Positions 27,182 through 36,399 of a stretch of 64,000 nt of DNA are shown piece after piece. The notes beneath the pieces are model-generated. The model saw nothing but the letters and a program-made list of their open reading frames with translations, did no database searches and was not told the DNA's origin. A program made the translations under genes and the position numbers. The DNA comes from Pedobacter helvus (GTDB lineage: Bacteria; Bacteroidota; Bacteroidia; Sphingobacteriales; Sphingobacteriaceae), in NCBI RefSeq assembly GCF_005925325.1, contig NZ_SRMP01000005.1, forward strand, positions 372,001 through 436,000, read 5' to 3'. The first letter of the stretch is position 1, and the number at the start of each line of letters is the position of its first letter.

Positions 27182-28558
27182 ATGAAAGCTAAATTTATCC
27201 CTTTATACATTGCAGCATTAAGTATCTCTAGTGTGTCTTGCAAAAAGTTCTTAGAAGCAGATCCTCCTAAAACCTTTAGTGTTTCTGAAGTTGTTTTTCA
27301 AGATGAAAAAATCGCAACTTCGGCAACAGTAGGTATGTATACTAGTATGAATGGTTTTAATAGTCAGTTTGCGAGTGGATTTCTATCTATTCTAATGTCT
27401 ATAACAGCTGATGATTATTATTATGGAGCGAGTTCTTATGATGCTTATAAAAACAATGACTTGCTGCCAAGTACCAGTTATTTAGATAGAATGTGGAGCC
27501 AGCCTTATGCTATTATTGGGCAAGCCAATAGCGTAATAGAAGGCGTTGCCAATTCATCGTTAAGTGCATCGGTGAAAACACAGTTAACTAGCGAGGCGAA
27601 ATTTGTGAGGGCATTCTGTTATTTTTATTTAGTGAACATGTTTAATAAAGTTCCATTGGTAATAGATACCGATGTAAATAAAAATAAAACGCTGCCTCAA
27701 TCAACCAAGCAAGAAGTTTATAACTTAATTACACAGGATTTAATAGACGCTGTGGCTGGCTTGGGAGATGCTTATGCAAGTGCAGAGCGTGTAAGACCTA
27801 ATAAGAAGGCAGCTCAAGCATTGTTGGCTAGAGTTTATTTGTACACTCAAAAATGGGAATTGGCAGAATCTACAGCGAGCTTGGTCATAGCCGATAATAG
27901 GTATAAAATTCCAACAGATTTAACAACCGTTTTTACAAAAACGAGTGAAGAAGCTATTTGGCAATTGTTAACGGTCAATGTTTCTACCACTGGTGTTAAC
28001 ACTTGGGAAGGATTTAGTATGGTGCCTAATAACACTACTGTAAATCCGTTGTATCGTATTTACCAAACTACTTTAGATGCTTTTGCTGGTACAGATAAAC
28101 GTAAACTAATTTGGACTACTGAACAGGTTTTTGGTGGGGTTCCGTATCGTTATCCATCTAAATATAAATACAGAACAGCTACGCCGGTAGTTGAGTACAA
28201 TACAGTTTTACGATTGGCAGAACAGTATTTAATTAGGGCAGAAGCTAGAGCTAACATTGGTACTGCTGCAAAAATTTCAGAAGCCGTTAACGATTTGAAT
28301 GTGCTCAGAAGTAGAGCAAATGCACAGCCGTCATTAAGCTCCAATTTATCTAAAGCAGATGCATTATTAGCCGTTGAAAACGAGAGACGCTTCGAGCTGC
28401 TAGGCGAATGGGGGCATCGTTGGTTCGATTTAGTGCGTACCAATCGTGCTGTGCAAGTATTATCTGCAAAAACTAATGGTTTTACTGCATCAGATATGCT
28501 TATTCCAATTCATGAGGAGATTTTAAAAACCAATACTAACTTAAAACCAAATGACTAA
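27182..28558 (+). CDS. SusD/RagB-family nutrient-binding lipoprotein
   Basis: From ATG 27182 the protein is 458 residues, with signal segment KAKFIPLYIAALSISSVSC and the lipobox Cys followed by KKFLEADPP. It is a TPR-rich SusD/RagB protein with a C-terminal SusD domain (RLAEQYLIRAEARANIG and NERRFELLGEWGHRWFDLVR). It forms the lid over the SusC barrel and binds the substrate at the surface. The frame begins 21 codons earlier at 27119, but the added residues precede the signal peptide and are unlikely. The 3' end overlaps the next gene by 8 bases. Confidence 0.94.
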   Translation: MKAKFIPLYIAALSISSVSCKKFLEADPPKTFSVSEVVFQDEKIATSATVGMYTSMNGFNSQFASGFLSILMSITADDYYYGASSYDAYKNNDLLPSTSYLDRMWSQPYAIIGQANSVIEGVANSSLSASVKTQLTSEAKFVRAFCYFYLVNMFNKVPLVIDTDVNKNKTLPQSTKQEVYNLITQDLIDAVAGLGDAYASAERVRPNKKAAQALLARVYLYTQKWELAESTASLVIADNRYKIPTDLTTVFTKTSEEAIWQLLTVNVSTTGVNTWEGFSMVPNNTTVNPLYRIYQTTLDAFAGTDKRKLIWTTEQVFGGVPYRYPSKYKYRTATPVVEYNTVLRLAEQYLIRAEARANIGTAAKISEAVNDLNVLRSRANAQPSLSSNLSKADALLAVENERRFELLGEWGHRWFDLVRTNRAVQVLSAKTNGFTASDMLIPIHEEILKTNTNLKPND

Positions 28559-30461
28559 GTTAAAGGCGTTTATTTTAGCTTTTACTTTGTTCTTGTTCGT
28601 GAAAACTCAGGGACAAGAACTGGTAAAGATACAGCCGGAAAAACCTCAGGCAAATGATTTGTTGACAGTAACTTTTAATCAGAAAGGCAGTAAAATCCCA
28701 GATACGGTTAAGGAGCTGTTTATCAATTTCACGTATTCCAATTTTTATGAGATGCCAAATCGTTTGCCAATGCAAAAGGTAAATGGTTTGTGGAATGTTT
28801 CTTTCAAGTTGCCATTCTATTCGAAGTATGGTTCGTTCACCATTTCTGATGCTAATAAGGATTTTGTTCAACAGCCAACCGATACTTCACATTATGAGTT
28901 TTTTGTCTATAAAGATGGGAAATTGATAGAAGGTAATTACTTGGCAAAAGGTTACAGTCTTTCATCACAAAACAGAAAGTCTGCAACTTTCGAACAACAA
29001 CAGCAAGAATGGTTCAAGAAGGAACTTTCTATTTATCCAAATAACTATGAGTCGCAGTTGAGGATTTTGGCCTACGAGATGAAAAAAGCTAAAGGTCAGG
29101 CGAAATGGGATGCTCGTGAAAAGGCTCTTGCGGTAATTGAGAAGAAATTTAGAAGTAACCCAACGTTTGGTGGAAATATCAACTCTACTACCATGGGCTT
29201 TTTAATTATTGGCGAAAACCAAAAGGTAGATTCTATTAGGCAGGTTGTGGCTAAAGACTTTCCAAAGTCTGACTATGCAAAGGAGCATAATTTGGGTCTC
29301 TTTTTACGGAATAAAGATGAAGCTTTGGTGGTAGATAGCCTCCAAAAGCTATTGAAAAATGCAAAAGATGAAGATAAGAAGTCTTATTCGAGCGCTTACA
29401 ATTATCTTTTTAGGTACTATATTAAGAAAAAGGATAAAACCAACGCACTAGCTTATTATCATAATACCATTAAAGGCGATACTAGTCCATACCGTTGGAG
29501 AGACTACAATAATTATGTGAAGTTTTTGGAGGAAAACAGTATGTTGTTAGATTCTGCCAAGAAATTGAATACCTACATTTTAGTCAACGTAGCTCAATAT
29601 CCAACCTCCGTAATCCGGTATTTCCCAGAGACAGGTTATTTAATTGGTTTCGATGAGAAAAGAAAAGAAAATCTAAAGCAAGTAGAGAACGAACTAAAAG
29701 CAATGCAGGGGATTTTGAGCTATAAACTTGGTGAAAAAAGTGAAGCGCTGAAATGGCTAAGCGAAGTGAGAACTACCCTGCAATCGAAAGAATTATTGTT
29801 GAAAGTAGCCGATGTTTACAAAAGCTTGGAAGATAAAGCCGCCGCCACAGAAATGTTAGGCAATGCGTATAAACTAACTCCTTTTGATAATAAGGTAGCT
29901 GTACTTTTAAAAGAAAGTGTTTTAGCCAGTGGCGGAACAGAAGCAGATTTTAAAGCTAAGTTGGCAGTATTAGAAAAAGAATGGAAAGCAAGCCATTTTA
30001 ACAGTTTGAAGAAAATTGTTTTAGACAAGCCTTTTCCAGATTTTCAAATTGTGGACATGAATAAGAAGCCTTTAACTGCAGAAGATTTGAAAGGAAAGGT
30101 AGTGCTGATTGATTTGTGGGCTACTTGGTGTAAGCCATGTATAGAGTTTTTCCCGTATTTGCATGTGATTTACGATAAGTATAAAGATGATAAGGATGTA
30201 ATGTTTGTGATCTTGAACACTGCCAGTGGCAACACTTTTGAAGATGCTTCTACATGGGTAAATCAGAATAAAAACTTTACGTTTCCTTTCTACTTCAATG
30301 AGGATAAAAAATTAAGTGCAAAACTTGATGTAAACACCATTCCTACGACATTTCTTTTAGATAAGAACAGTAAAATAAGATTTAAGAAAGTAGGAAACGA
30401 AGGTGAAAAAGCAATGCCTCAATTAGATGCTATGATTGAGTTTTTAAAACAGCAAAAATAG
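28551..30461 (+). CDS. Exported TlpA-like thioredoxin-domain protein, large N-terminal region
   Basis: This 636-residue protein has a signal peptide (cleaved near KTQGQ, residue 22), a beta-rich N-terminal region (about 25-130), a helical TPR-like middle (about 140-470) and a C-terminal TlpA/AhpC-type thioredoxin domain (about 495-636) with active site WATWCKPC at residues 523-530. It is expected in the periplasm or outer membrane and could reduce or isomerise disulfides. Its start lies 8 bases inside the SusD gene, so it is translationally coupled to the Sus pair. Such proteins often sit with SusCD pairs in Sphingobacteriaceae, but the substrate is not known. Confidence 0.88.
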   Translation: MTKLKAFILAFTLFLFVKTQGQELVKIQPEKPQANDLLTVTFNQKGSKIPDTVKELFINFTYSNFYEMPNRLPMQKVNGLWNVSFKLPFYSKYGSFTISDANKDFVQQPTDTSHYEFFVYKDGKLIEGNYLAKGYSLSSQNRKSATFEQQQQEWFKKELSIYPNNYESQLRILAYEMKKAKGQAKWDAREKALAVIEKKFRSNPTFGGNINSTTMGFLIIGENQKVDSIRQVVAKDFPKSDYAKEHNLGLFLRNKDEALVVDSLQKLLKNAKDEDKKSYSSAYNYLFRYYIKKKDKTNALAYYHNTIKGDTSPYRWRDYNNYVKFLEENSMLLDSAKKLNTYILVNVAQYPTSVIRYFPETGYLIGFDEKRKENLKQVENELKAMQGILSYKLGEKSEALKWLSEVRTTLQSKELLLKVADVYKSLEDKAAATEMLGNAYKLTPFDNKVAVLLKESVLASGGTEADFKAKLAVLEKEWKASHFNSLKKIVLDKPFPDFQIVDMNKKPLTAEDLKGKVVLIDLWATWCKPCIEFFPYLHVIYDKYKDDKDVMFVILNTASGNTFEDASTWVNQNKNFTFPFYFNEDKKLSAKLDVNTIPTTFLLDKNSKIRFKKVGNEGEKAMPQLDAMIEFLKQQK

Positions 30462-30487
30462 AAGGTTAGTTAATATATTTTTGAGCT

Positions 30488-30520
30488 GAGCCGATCTTGA
30501 TGATCGGCTCTTCTTTGTTT
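30488..30520 (+). terminator. Terminator of the Sus cluster
   Basis: GAGCCGATC (30488-30496) and GATCGGCTC (30502-30510) form a perfect 9-bp stem with a 5-nt loop, followed by TTCTTTGTTTT. It ends the 22.1-30.5 kb transcript. Confidence 0.75.
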
Positions 30521-31191
30521 TAGGCTATTTTAACAGCTCTCAACATTTCTCTTTTCCCTGGTGCGCCAGGTAATTTTTCAATCTCAAAACCACAGGTTTT
30601 AACCGCTCTCTTTAAGTTCCCAGTAATGGCATAGGTTACGAAAATACCACCTGTTTTTAAGAAACTACAAGCATGAGCAATCATTTCGTTGGTCCACAGT
30701 TCGGGTTGGTGCCTTACCGAAAAAGCATCGAAATATAATACATCAAAGTGTTTTTCGGTTACGAAATTTTGTAGCGTAGTATAACTGATTTCTAGTTTGC
30801 AGTTGTTCGAAAGCTCAACTTCACTCTCAAGAGCTTGTTCATAATTATTGATAAAGCTATCCCAGATTTTTTCTGGCACATATTGATTGTAACCAGTAGA
30901 AGTTAGTGTTTCTTTCGACAATGGAAAAGCCTCTATAGAATGATAGCTCAGTTTTTTATCTACTTCTGTACAATGTTTATAGCTTAACAGAAAGTTCAAT
31001 CCCGTACCAAAACCTACTTCTAAAACATTAATTTCAGATGTTTCCAGTTTTTCCAAGCCATGTTTTAACCCAGCTTCGATAAACACATGTTTACTTTCTT
31101 GTAATGCGCCATGTGCCGAATGGTAATGTTCGCCAATTTCTTCGTTAAACAAGGTGTTAGAGCCGTCGGCAGTGGGAGTGAGGATGTTCAT
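30520..31191 (-). CDS. MnmC-like SAM-dependent tRNA methyltransferase (MnmD domain only)
   Basis: This protein is 223 residues from ATG 31191 (MNILTPTADGSNTLFNEEIG). It has the DUF752/MnmC N-terminal methyltransferase domain: EHYHSAHGALQESKHVFIEA near residue 21, SAM-binding LEVGFGTGLNFLL near residue 56, the DVLYFDAFSVRHQPELWTNE catalytic region and GGIFVTYAITGNLKRAVKTC. It would methylate 5-aminomethyl-2-thiouridine in tRNA wobble positions. The C-terminal FAD oxidase domain of the E. coli fusion protein is absent, as in many bacteria with stand-alone MnmD. The open frame reaches 31209, but a -7 box at 31196-31203 overlaps that extension. Confidence 0.85.
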   Translation of the reverse strand: MNILTPTADGSNTLFNEEIGEHYHSAHGALQESKHVFIEAGLKHGLEKLETSEINVLEVGFGTGLNFLLSYKHCTEVDKKLSYHSIEAFPLSKETLTSTGYNQYVPEKIWDSFINNYEQALESEVELSNNCKLEISYTTLQNFVTEKHFDVLYFDAFSVRHQPELWTNEMIAHACSFLKTGGIFVTYAITGNLKRAVKTCGFEIEKLPGAPGKREMLRAVKIA

Positions 31192-31195
31192 GCAG

Positions 31196-31203
31196 CAAAA
31201 ATA
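31196..31203 (-). promoter_or_regulatory. -7 promoter box of the mnmC-like gene
   Basis: TATTTTTG on the minus strand ends 4 bases before ATG 31191, which implies a leaderless mRNA and rules out the longer start at 31209. Confidence 0.42.
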
Positions 31204-31209
31204 AGCCAA

Positions 31210-31578
31210 ATTACTGAATTGTTGAACGTAGCGAAATCCCGATTCATCGGGATTAAATTGTTTTATTGTTGGGCTAAGTAATATCTAGATATTTTGAGAT
31301 GATATTGTTTTTTATCATTGATGTTTTGGAAACACAAGTGTTGAACATTTCGGAAGCAGCAGCCCCGTTTTTCGCTATATCTTCTCACTGCGTTCAAAGG
31401 ATGCCGCTTCAACCGGGTTTAATAAACTTAAACCTGTGCACAGCACTTGCATTTTAAACCCGACAGTAGCGAGCACGAAGTAAAGCGGATGGCGGGACTA
31501 ATGACAAGGGAAGCGCTGTTTCTGCTTTTCTAATAGTTTGATTATTGGAATTTTGGACTTGGTGCTTATCTTTAAACT
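31210..31578. repeat. Intergenic region with dispersed repeats, no gene
   Basis: A small hairpin ATCCCGAttcATCGGGAT-type sequence lies near 31236-31253. From about 31385 to 31500 is a larger element with inverted arms (aaccgggtttaataaactta versus attttaaacccgacagtagc) and a 3' part gtaaagcggatggcgggact. The last block also appears at 36712-36723 (aagcgggacta) and 41552-41563, so this is a dispersed family. I see no ORF or promoter consensus. Confidence 0.5.
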
Positions 31579-31917
31579 ATGGATATCGAAAGCTTCAGAG
31601 AATATTGTTTAAGCTTGCCCGGAACCACCGAAGGCATGAAATGGGATCATCTTTGTTTTATGATTGAAGAAAAAATCTTCGTGATTTTAGCAATTGATGA
31701 CGGAAATAGGTTTTCTACCAAATGTACACCAGAAGAATTTGATGAGTTGACTGCAAGAGATGGTATAAAACAAGCTTACCATTTAGCCAAAAGGCAATGG
31801 GTGCAGATAGAAAACTTGGATGTTTTAAATGATATTGAACTGAAAAAACGTGTAGAACGCTCTAGAGAGTTGGTGTTGGCGAAGTTGCCAAAGAAAATAC
31901 AGGCAAAATATGTTTAA
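31579..31917 (+). CDS. MmcQ/YjbR family protein
   Basis: This 112-residue protein has the complete MmcQ/YjbR domain: MDIESFREYCLSLPGTTEGM, KWDHLCFMIEEKIFVILAI, a CTPEEFDELTAR segment, AYHLAKRQWVQIE and a C-terminal RSRELVLAKLPKKIQ helix. The fold is a small CyaY-like DNA-binding-type domain; no biochemical function is firmly assigned. It appears monocistronic and converges on the M13 peptidase gene. Confidence 0.85.
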   Translation: MDIESFREYCLSLPGTTEGMKWDHLCFMIEEKIFVILAIDDGNRFSTKCTPEEFDELTARDGIKQAYHLAKRQWVQIENLDVLNDIELKKRVERSRELVLAKLPKKIQAKYV

Positions 31918-31936
31918 TGTGATGATTAGAAAATGA

Positions 31937-31978
31937 GATGATGTGATAATTTGGCAATTAGCTAATTATCACATCATC
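31937..31978. terminator. Perfect 15-bp inverted repeat between convergent genes
   Basis: GATGATGTGATAATT (31937-31951) and its reverse complement (31964-31978) enclose a 12-nt loop; a partial direct repeat of the right arm (attatcacatca) follows at 31981-31992. Its position between convergent stops suggests a transcription terminator, although the T-run is poor. Confidence 0.5.
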
Positions 31979-31997
31979 AAATTATCACATCAAAAAA

Positions 31998-34034
31998 TTA
32001 CCAAAGTTTAATTCTATCCTCTGGTTTTTTGTAAAGTTTGTCGCCAGGTTTTACATCAAAAGCATCGTACCAAGCATCCATGTTAACTGGAGCTCCAATG
32101 GTTCTGTACGGACCAGGTGAGTGGGTGTCAGTTTTAATTAACTGCGCTGCGGTTTCAGGTAAAACATTACCTCTCCAAACTTGTGCCCAAGCCAAGAAGA
32201 AACGCTGATCTGGTGTAAAACCATCAATTTTCTCGTTGCTTTGACCTTGCTTAGTCATTTTGAAAGCAGTGTAAGCCGCATTTAATCCACCTAAGTCACC
32301 AATGTTTTCTCCCATGGTGAATTTACCATTCACATGTAAGGTATCTAAAACAGTGTATTTGTCGAATTGCTCACCTAACAGTTTTGTTCTAGCGTTAAAT
32401 TTAGCTCTATCTTCGTCAGTCCACCAGTTTTTTAAGTTACCATCTTTGTCGTACTGACTGCCAGTATCATCAAAACCGTGGCTCATTTCGTGACCAATTA
32501 CTGCACCGATACCACCGTAGTTGATTGCATCATCAGCATCTGGATGGAAGAACGGGAATTGTAAAATACCAGCAGGGAAAACGATTTCATTCAGCGTAGG
32601 ACTATAGTAAGCATTTACCGTTGGAGGTGTCATTCCGAAACGTTCTCTATCTACAGGTTTACCTAATTGATTGATGTTTTCGTTGTAAGCCCATTTGCTA
32701 GCATTACGCAAGTTTTGGAAATAAGTAGCTCTGTTAATTACCAAACCATCGTAGTTTCTCCATTTAGTAGTGTAGCCTACTTTTGGTCTAAAAGCATGCA
32801 ATTTTGCCAAAGCTTTTTGTTTGGTTTCTGCACTCATCCATTCTAATCCGTTGATACGGATTTCGAAAGCTTTGCGCAAGTTGGTGATCATTTCGTCCAT
32901 ACGAGCTTTAGCCGCTGGTTTGAAATATTTAGCTACGTATAACTGACCTAGTAAATCTCCTAAAACACCGTCAGTTAACGACGACATACGTTGCCAACGC
33001 GGAGTTTGAACTTTTTGTCCTGTTTGTGCTTGTGTAAAAGCAAAGTTAGCTTGCACAAACGGAGAACTCAAGCTACCGGCAGCGCCTTTTAAGATGTTCC
33101 ATTCTAAGTAAGTTTTCCAGTCTGCAACAGAAGTTGAAGTAAGCAAGCCATTTAAAGTTTTAAAGAAAGCAGGTGAGTTTATTAAAACCGTATCCTGTCC
33201 GCTAACTTTTAACTGAGTTAAAGTGTTTGTCCAGTTAATGTTTGGTGTAATTTTATTAAAATCAGCAACGGTTAATTTGTTGTAGGTTTTATAAGGATCA
33301 CGCATCTCTAAACGGCTCATTTGCGCTTCTGCTAAGGCTTTCTCAATAGTGAAAACCGTTTTAGCTTTTTGTTGAGCAACAGTTTCTGTGTAGCCAATCA
33401 ATTTAAAAAGCGTAGTCATGTAGGTATCATACGCTTCTCTGATTTTCACACTGCGGCTGTCATCTTTCAAATAATAGTCTCTATCGCCAAGGGTTGTTCC
33501 TCCTTGAGAGATATTTACCATGTATTTATTTACATTTTTTCTATCCTGACCAACGCCGAAGCCATATAAAGGACCACCAAGACCGTTTACACGCATGTAG
33601 GTAACCTGATCTAATACTGATTGAAGGTTGTTGATTTGTTTTATTTTTTCTAAATCAGCCTTAATCGGTGTATAACCAAGTTTTTCGATAGTTACACTAT
33701 CCATTGCAGCAGCGTAGAAATCGCCTACACGTTTAGTTACAGAACCTGCAGGCGCAGATTTGTCGGCAGCAGCAGCTTCTACTAAGCCTCTAACAGCATT
33801 TACGTTAAAATCACGAAGTTCATTGAATGAGCCCCAACGTGTTTCTTTAGCTGGAACAGGATTATTTTTTACCCAAACACCGCTTGCATAAGCATAAAAA
33901 TCATCTCCTGGCTTAACGGAAAGATCCATGTTAGCAGGGTCGATAAATTTCTTAGGTGCTTGTTGGGCATTTGCAACACTTACAGAAACAACGCCAAGTG
34001 CAGCAAAAAAGGTTTTAAACTGATTGATATTCAT
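31998..34034 (-). CDS. M13-family zinc metallopeptidase (neprilysin/PepO-like), exported
   Basis: This 678-residue protein has a signal peptide (MNINQFKTFFAALGVVSVSV, ANAQ). The M13 N-terminal domain (about 30-430) starts FIDPANMDLSVKPGDDFYAY. The catalytic part has the zinc motif HEMSH at residues 515-519 within GHEMSHGFDDTGSQYD and the second motif GENIGDLGGLNAAY that supplies the third zinc ligand, then HSPGPYRTIGAPVN near the C-terminus. It would cut peptides in the periplasm or at the surface. Length is typical and all catalytic residues are present. Confidence 0.93.
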   Translation of the reverse strand: MNINQFKTFFAALGVVSVSVANAQQAPKKFIDPANMDLSVKPGDDFYAYASGVWVKNNPVPAKETRWGSFNELRDFNVNAVRGLVEAAAADKSAPAGSVTKRVGDFYAAAMDSVTIEKLGYTPIKADLEKIKQINNLQSVLDQVTYMRVNGLGGPLYGFGVGQDRKNVNKYMVNISQGGTTLGDRDYYLKDDSRSVKIREAYDTYMTTLFKLIGYTETVAQQKAKTVFTIEKALAEAQMSRLEMRDPYKTYNKLTVADFNKITPNINWTNTLTQLKVSGQDTVLINSPAFFKTLNGLLTSTSVADWKTYLEWNILKGAAGSLSSPFVQANFAFTQAQTGQKVQTPRWQRMSSLTDGVLGDLLGQLYVAKYFKPAAKARMDEMITNLRKAFEIRINGLEWMSAETKQKALAKLHAFRPKVGYTTKWRNYDGLVINRATYFQNLRNASKWAYNENINQLGKPVDRERFGMTPPTVNAYYSPTLNEIVFPAGILQFPFFHPDADDAINYGGIGAVIGHEMSHGFDDTGSQYDKDGNLKNWWTDEDRAKFNARTKLLGEQFDKYTVLDTLHVNGKFTMGENIGDLGGLNAAYTAFKMTKQGQSNEKIDGFTPDQRFFLAWAQVWRGNVLPETAAQLIKTDTHSPGPYRTIGAPVNMDAWYDAFDVKPGDKLYKKPEDRIKLW

Positions 34035-34437
34035 CTTTAATAAATTAGAAAGATGAAATTTAGCAAAAAAGAAAAACCTAAACCTATTATTAATAGAAAT
34101 ATTACGTGATACCTTAATAACTCTTGCTACAGACGCAAAGGTTATTGAAAGTTATTTTACTAACGAAAATGTTTTTTCTAGTAATTAAAAGATAGGTTTG
34201 TATCTGTAATATATATGTGCTTACTTATTAAACCAATCGTAAATTTTGATCAATCCAGTTTTCCGAAGAAGCTCACTCGTGAAGGAAGACAGTCTGAACG
34301 CTTTCATACCATTTAATTTTTTATACCTATTTAACATTATTTAACATTTTTTATTGTGCAATGGGAGAAATAATGTGACATAATTAAAACTTTATAGCTT
34401 TTAAAAACCGTAGTTTTGAATAATTCTAAACAAGGAT
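34035..34437. other. Divergent intergenic region, little structure seen
   Basis: This 403-base AT-rich gap separates the M13 peptidase and P-type ATPase genes, which diverge. The only supported site is TAGTTTTG at 34411-34418, a TAnnTTTG match 19 bases before the ATPase ATG, without a good -33 element. No ORF, tRNA or strong hairpin was found. Confidence 0.4.
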
Positions 34438-36399
34438 ATGGCACCACACCAACATCATGCGGATGGCTGCTGCGGACATCAGCACCAACACTATAATCAT
34501 ACAGAAGAACACGATCACGACCATGACCACGATCATGGTGATGCATCTTCATTTAAAACCTACTTACCTGCAATAGCTAGTTTTGTACTTTTGCTTTTAG
34601 CTATCGCTTTAGACTATTTCTCAGCGCCTTTTTTTGAAGGATACTTGAGGTTGGGCTGGTATTTATTAGCTTATATTCCAGTAGCTTGGCCTGTGGTTAG
34701 AGAGGCTTTTACTACCATTATCAAAGGCGATATTTTTACCGAATTTTTGTTAATGGCATTGGCCACAATTGGAGCTTTTGCGTTAGGCGAGTATCCAGAA
34801 GCAGTTGCGGTGATGCTTTTTTACAGCATCGGAGAGTTGTTTCAAGGGGCTGCAGTAAGCAGAGCAAAAAATAATATTAAAGCACTATTAGACGTAAGAC
34901 CAGATATAGCAACAGTTTTTAGGGATGGAGAGTATATATCGGTAGATCCGAAAGAGGTTGCTATCGGAGAAATTCTTCAATTAAAAGCAGGTGAGAAAGC
35001 TCCGTTAGATGGAGAATTAGAAAGTGATAGTGCAAGCTTTAATACCGCCGCACTAACAGGAGAAAGCAAACCCAAAACGATTAGAAAAGGCGAGCAGGTA
35101 CTAGCAGGAATGCTCAATTTGGAAGGAGTGATAACCTTAAAAGTCGCAAAGAAATTTGAAGACAGTGCACTTTCCAAAATTTTAGATTTAGTGCAAAATG
35201 CCAGTGCTAAGAAAGCAAAAACCGAATTGTTGATCCGTAGATTTGCTAAAATTTACACACCAATTGTTTTCTTTTTAGCCATTGCTTTAACCTTCTTGCC
35301 TTACTTTTTTGTAGCTAATTACGACTTTAATATATGGTTGTATCGTGCTTTGGTTTTCTTGGTGATTTCTTGCCCCTGTGCTTTAGTTATTTCTATTCCT
35401 TTAGGATATTTTGGCGGAATTGGAGCGGCGTCTGCCAATGGAATTTTGTTTAAAGGTTCTAATTACTTGGATCTAATTACGAAAGTAAATACAGTAGTTT
35501 TAGATAAGACCGGAACCTTAACACAAGGGGTTTTCAAGGTTAAGGAAATACAAAGCGAAGTCCCCGAAAAGGAATTTATCAATTATCTGGCTAGTATCGA
35601 AAATCAATCTACACATCCTATAGCCAAAGCAATTGTGACATACAACGGTGATAATAATTTATTGTCTGTCCAAAATGTAACAGAGATTGCTGGACACGGA
35701 TTAAAGGCTGAAATTAACGGCAATGAAGTGCTGGCTGGAAACGGAAAATTGCTTAAACAGATGGGTGTTGTTTATCCTACAGAAGCTGATGAGAAAGTAG
35801 AAACTACAGTATTGTTAGCAATAGGAAGAAAATATGCAGGTTTTGTAACTATTGCAGATGAAGCTAAGCCTGATGCTAAACAAGCAATTGTAGCTTTGCA
35901 CTCCGTTGGGGTAAATAAAATAGTGATGCTTAGTGGCGACAAAACCTCAATCACACAAAAAGTTGCCACAGATTTAGGTGTAGATGAGGCGTATGGAGAT
36001 TTATTGCCAGAAGATAAAGTAACCCAGCTTGAAAAAATAAAAACTGAACCTAACAGGGTTATCACCTTTGTTGGCGATGGCATTAACGATGCACCTGTTT
36101 TAGCACTTAGTGATGTTGGAATTGCAATGGGCGCTTTGGGTAGCGATGTCGCTATTGAAACCGCAGATGTGGTGATACAAAATGACATGCCTAGCAAAAT
36201 TGCCACAGCTATTAAAATCGGTCATGCTACTAAAAAGATTGTGTACCAAAATATCGGTTTGGCGTTCGGCGTTAAAGCCTTTGTATTAATTTTAGGCGCT
36301 GGAGGTTTAGCAACCATGTGGGAAGCTGTTTTCGCAGACGTTGGTGTGGCGTTTCTTGCAATTCTTAATGCGGTTCGTATCCAAAGGATGAAATTTTAG
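34438..36399 (+). CDS. Heavy-metal P1B-type ATPase (Zn/Cd/Pb exporter type)
   Basis: This 653-residue pump has about eight membrane spans. Signatures are CPC at residues 312-314 (SCPCALVIS), the phosphorylation site DKTGT with Asp 356, HP in STHPIAKAI, and GDGINDAPVLALSDVG. In the last spans FGVKAFVL and FADVGVAF supply the Lys and Asp that mark the P1B-2 group (ZntA-like, zinc, cadmium, lead). There is no HMA metal-binding domain; instead residues 4-38 are very rich in His with two Cys (MAPHQHHADGCCGHQHQH, then alternating His-Asp). No regulator gene is adjacent. Confidence 0.93.
   Translation: MAPHQHHADGCCGHQHQHYNHTEEHDHDHDHDHGDASSFKTYLPAIASFVLLLLAIALDYFSAPFFEGYLRLGWYLLAYIPVAWPVVREAFTTIIKGDIFTEFLLMALATIGAFALGEYPEAVAVMLFYSIGELFQGAAVSRAKNNIKALLDVRPDIATVFRDGEYISVDPKEVAIGEILQLKAGEKAPLDGELESDSASFNTAALTGESKPKTIRKGEQVLAGMLNLEGVITLKVAKKFEDSALSKILDLVQNASAKKAKTELLIRRFAKIYTPIVFFLAIALTFLPYFFVANYDFNIWLYRALVFLVISCPCALVISIPLGYFGGIGAASANGILFKGSNYLDLITKVNTVVLDKTGTLTQGVFKVKEIQSEVPEKEFINYLASIENQSTHPIAKAIVTYNGDNNLLSVQNVTEIAGHGLKAEINGNEVLAGNGKLLKQMGVVYPTEADEKVETTVLLAIGRKYAGFVTIADEAKPDAKQAIVALHSVGVNKIVMLSGDKTSITQKVATDLGVDEAYGDLLPEDKVTQLEKIKTEPNRVITFVGDGINDAPVLALSDVGIAMGALGSDVAIETADVVIQNDMPSKIATAIKIGHATKKIVYQNIGLAFGVKAFVLILGAGGLATMWEAVFADVGVAFLAILNAVRIQRMKF

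Noticed and set aside
22165..30461. Calling the Sus cluster a polysaccharide utilisation locus
   Set aside because: There are no glycoside hydrolases, lyases or sugar kinases within the cluster, so a polysaccharide substrate is unsupported.
35772..36206. Long open frame on the minus strand within the P-type ATPase gene
   Set aside because: It lies fully opposite conserved ATPase motifs and has no family features of its own.
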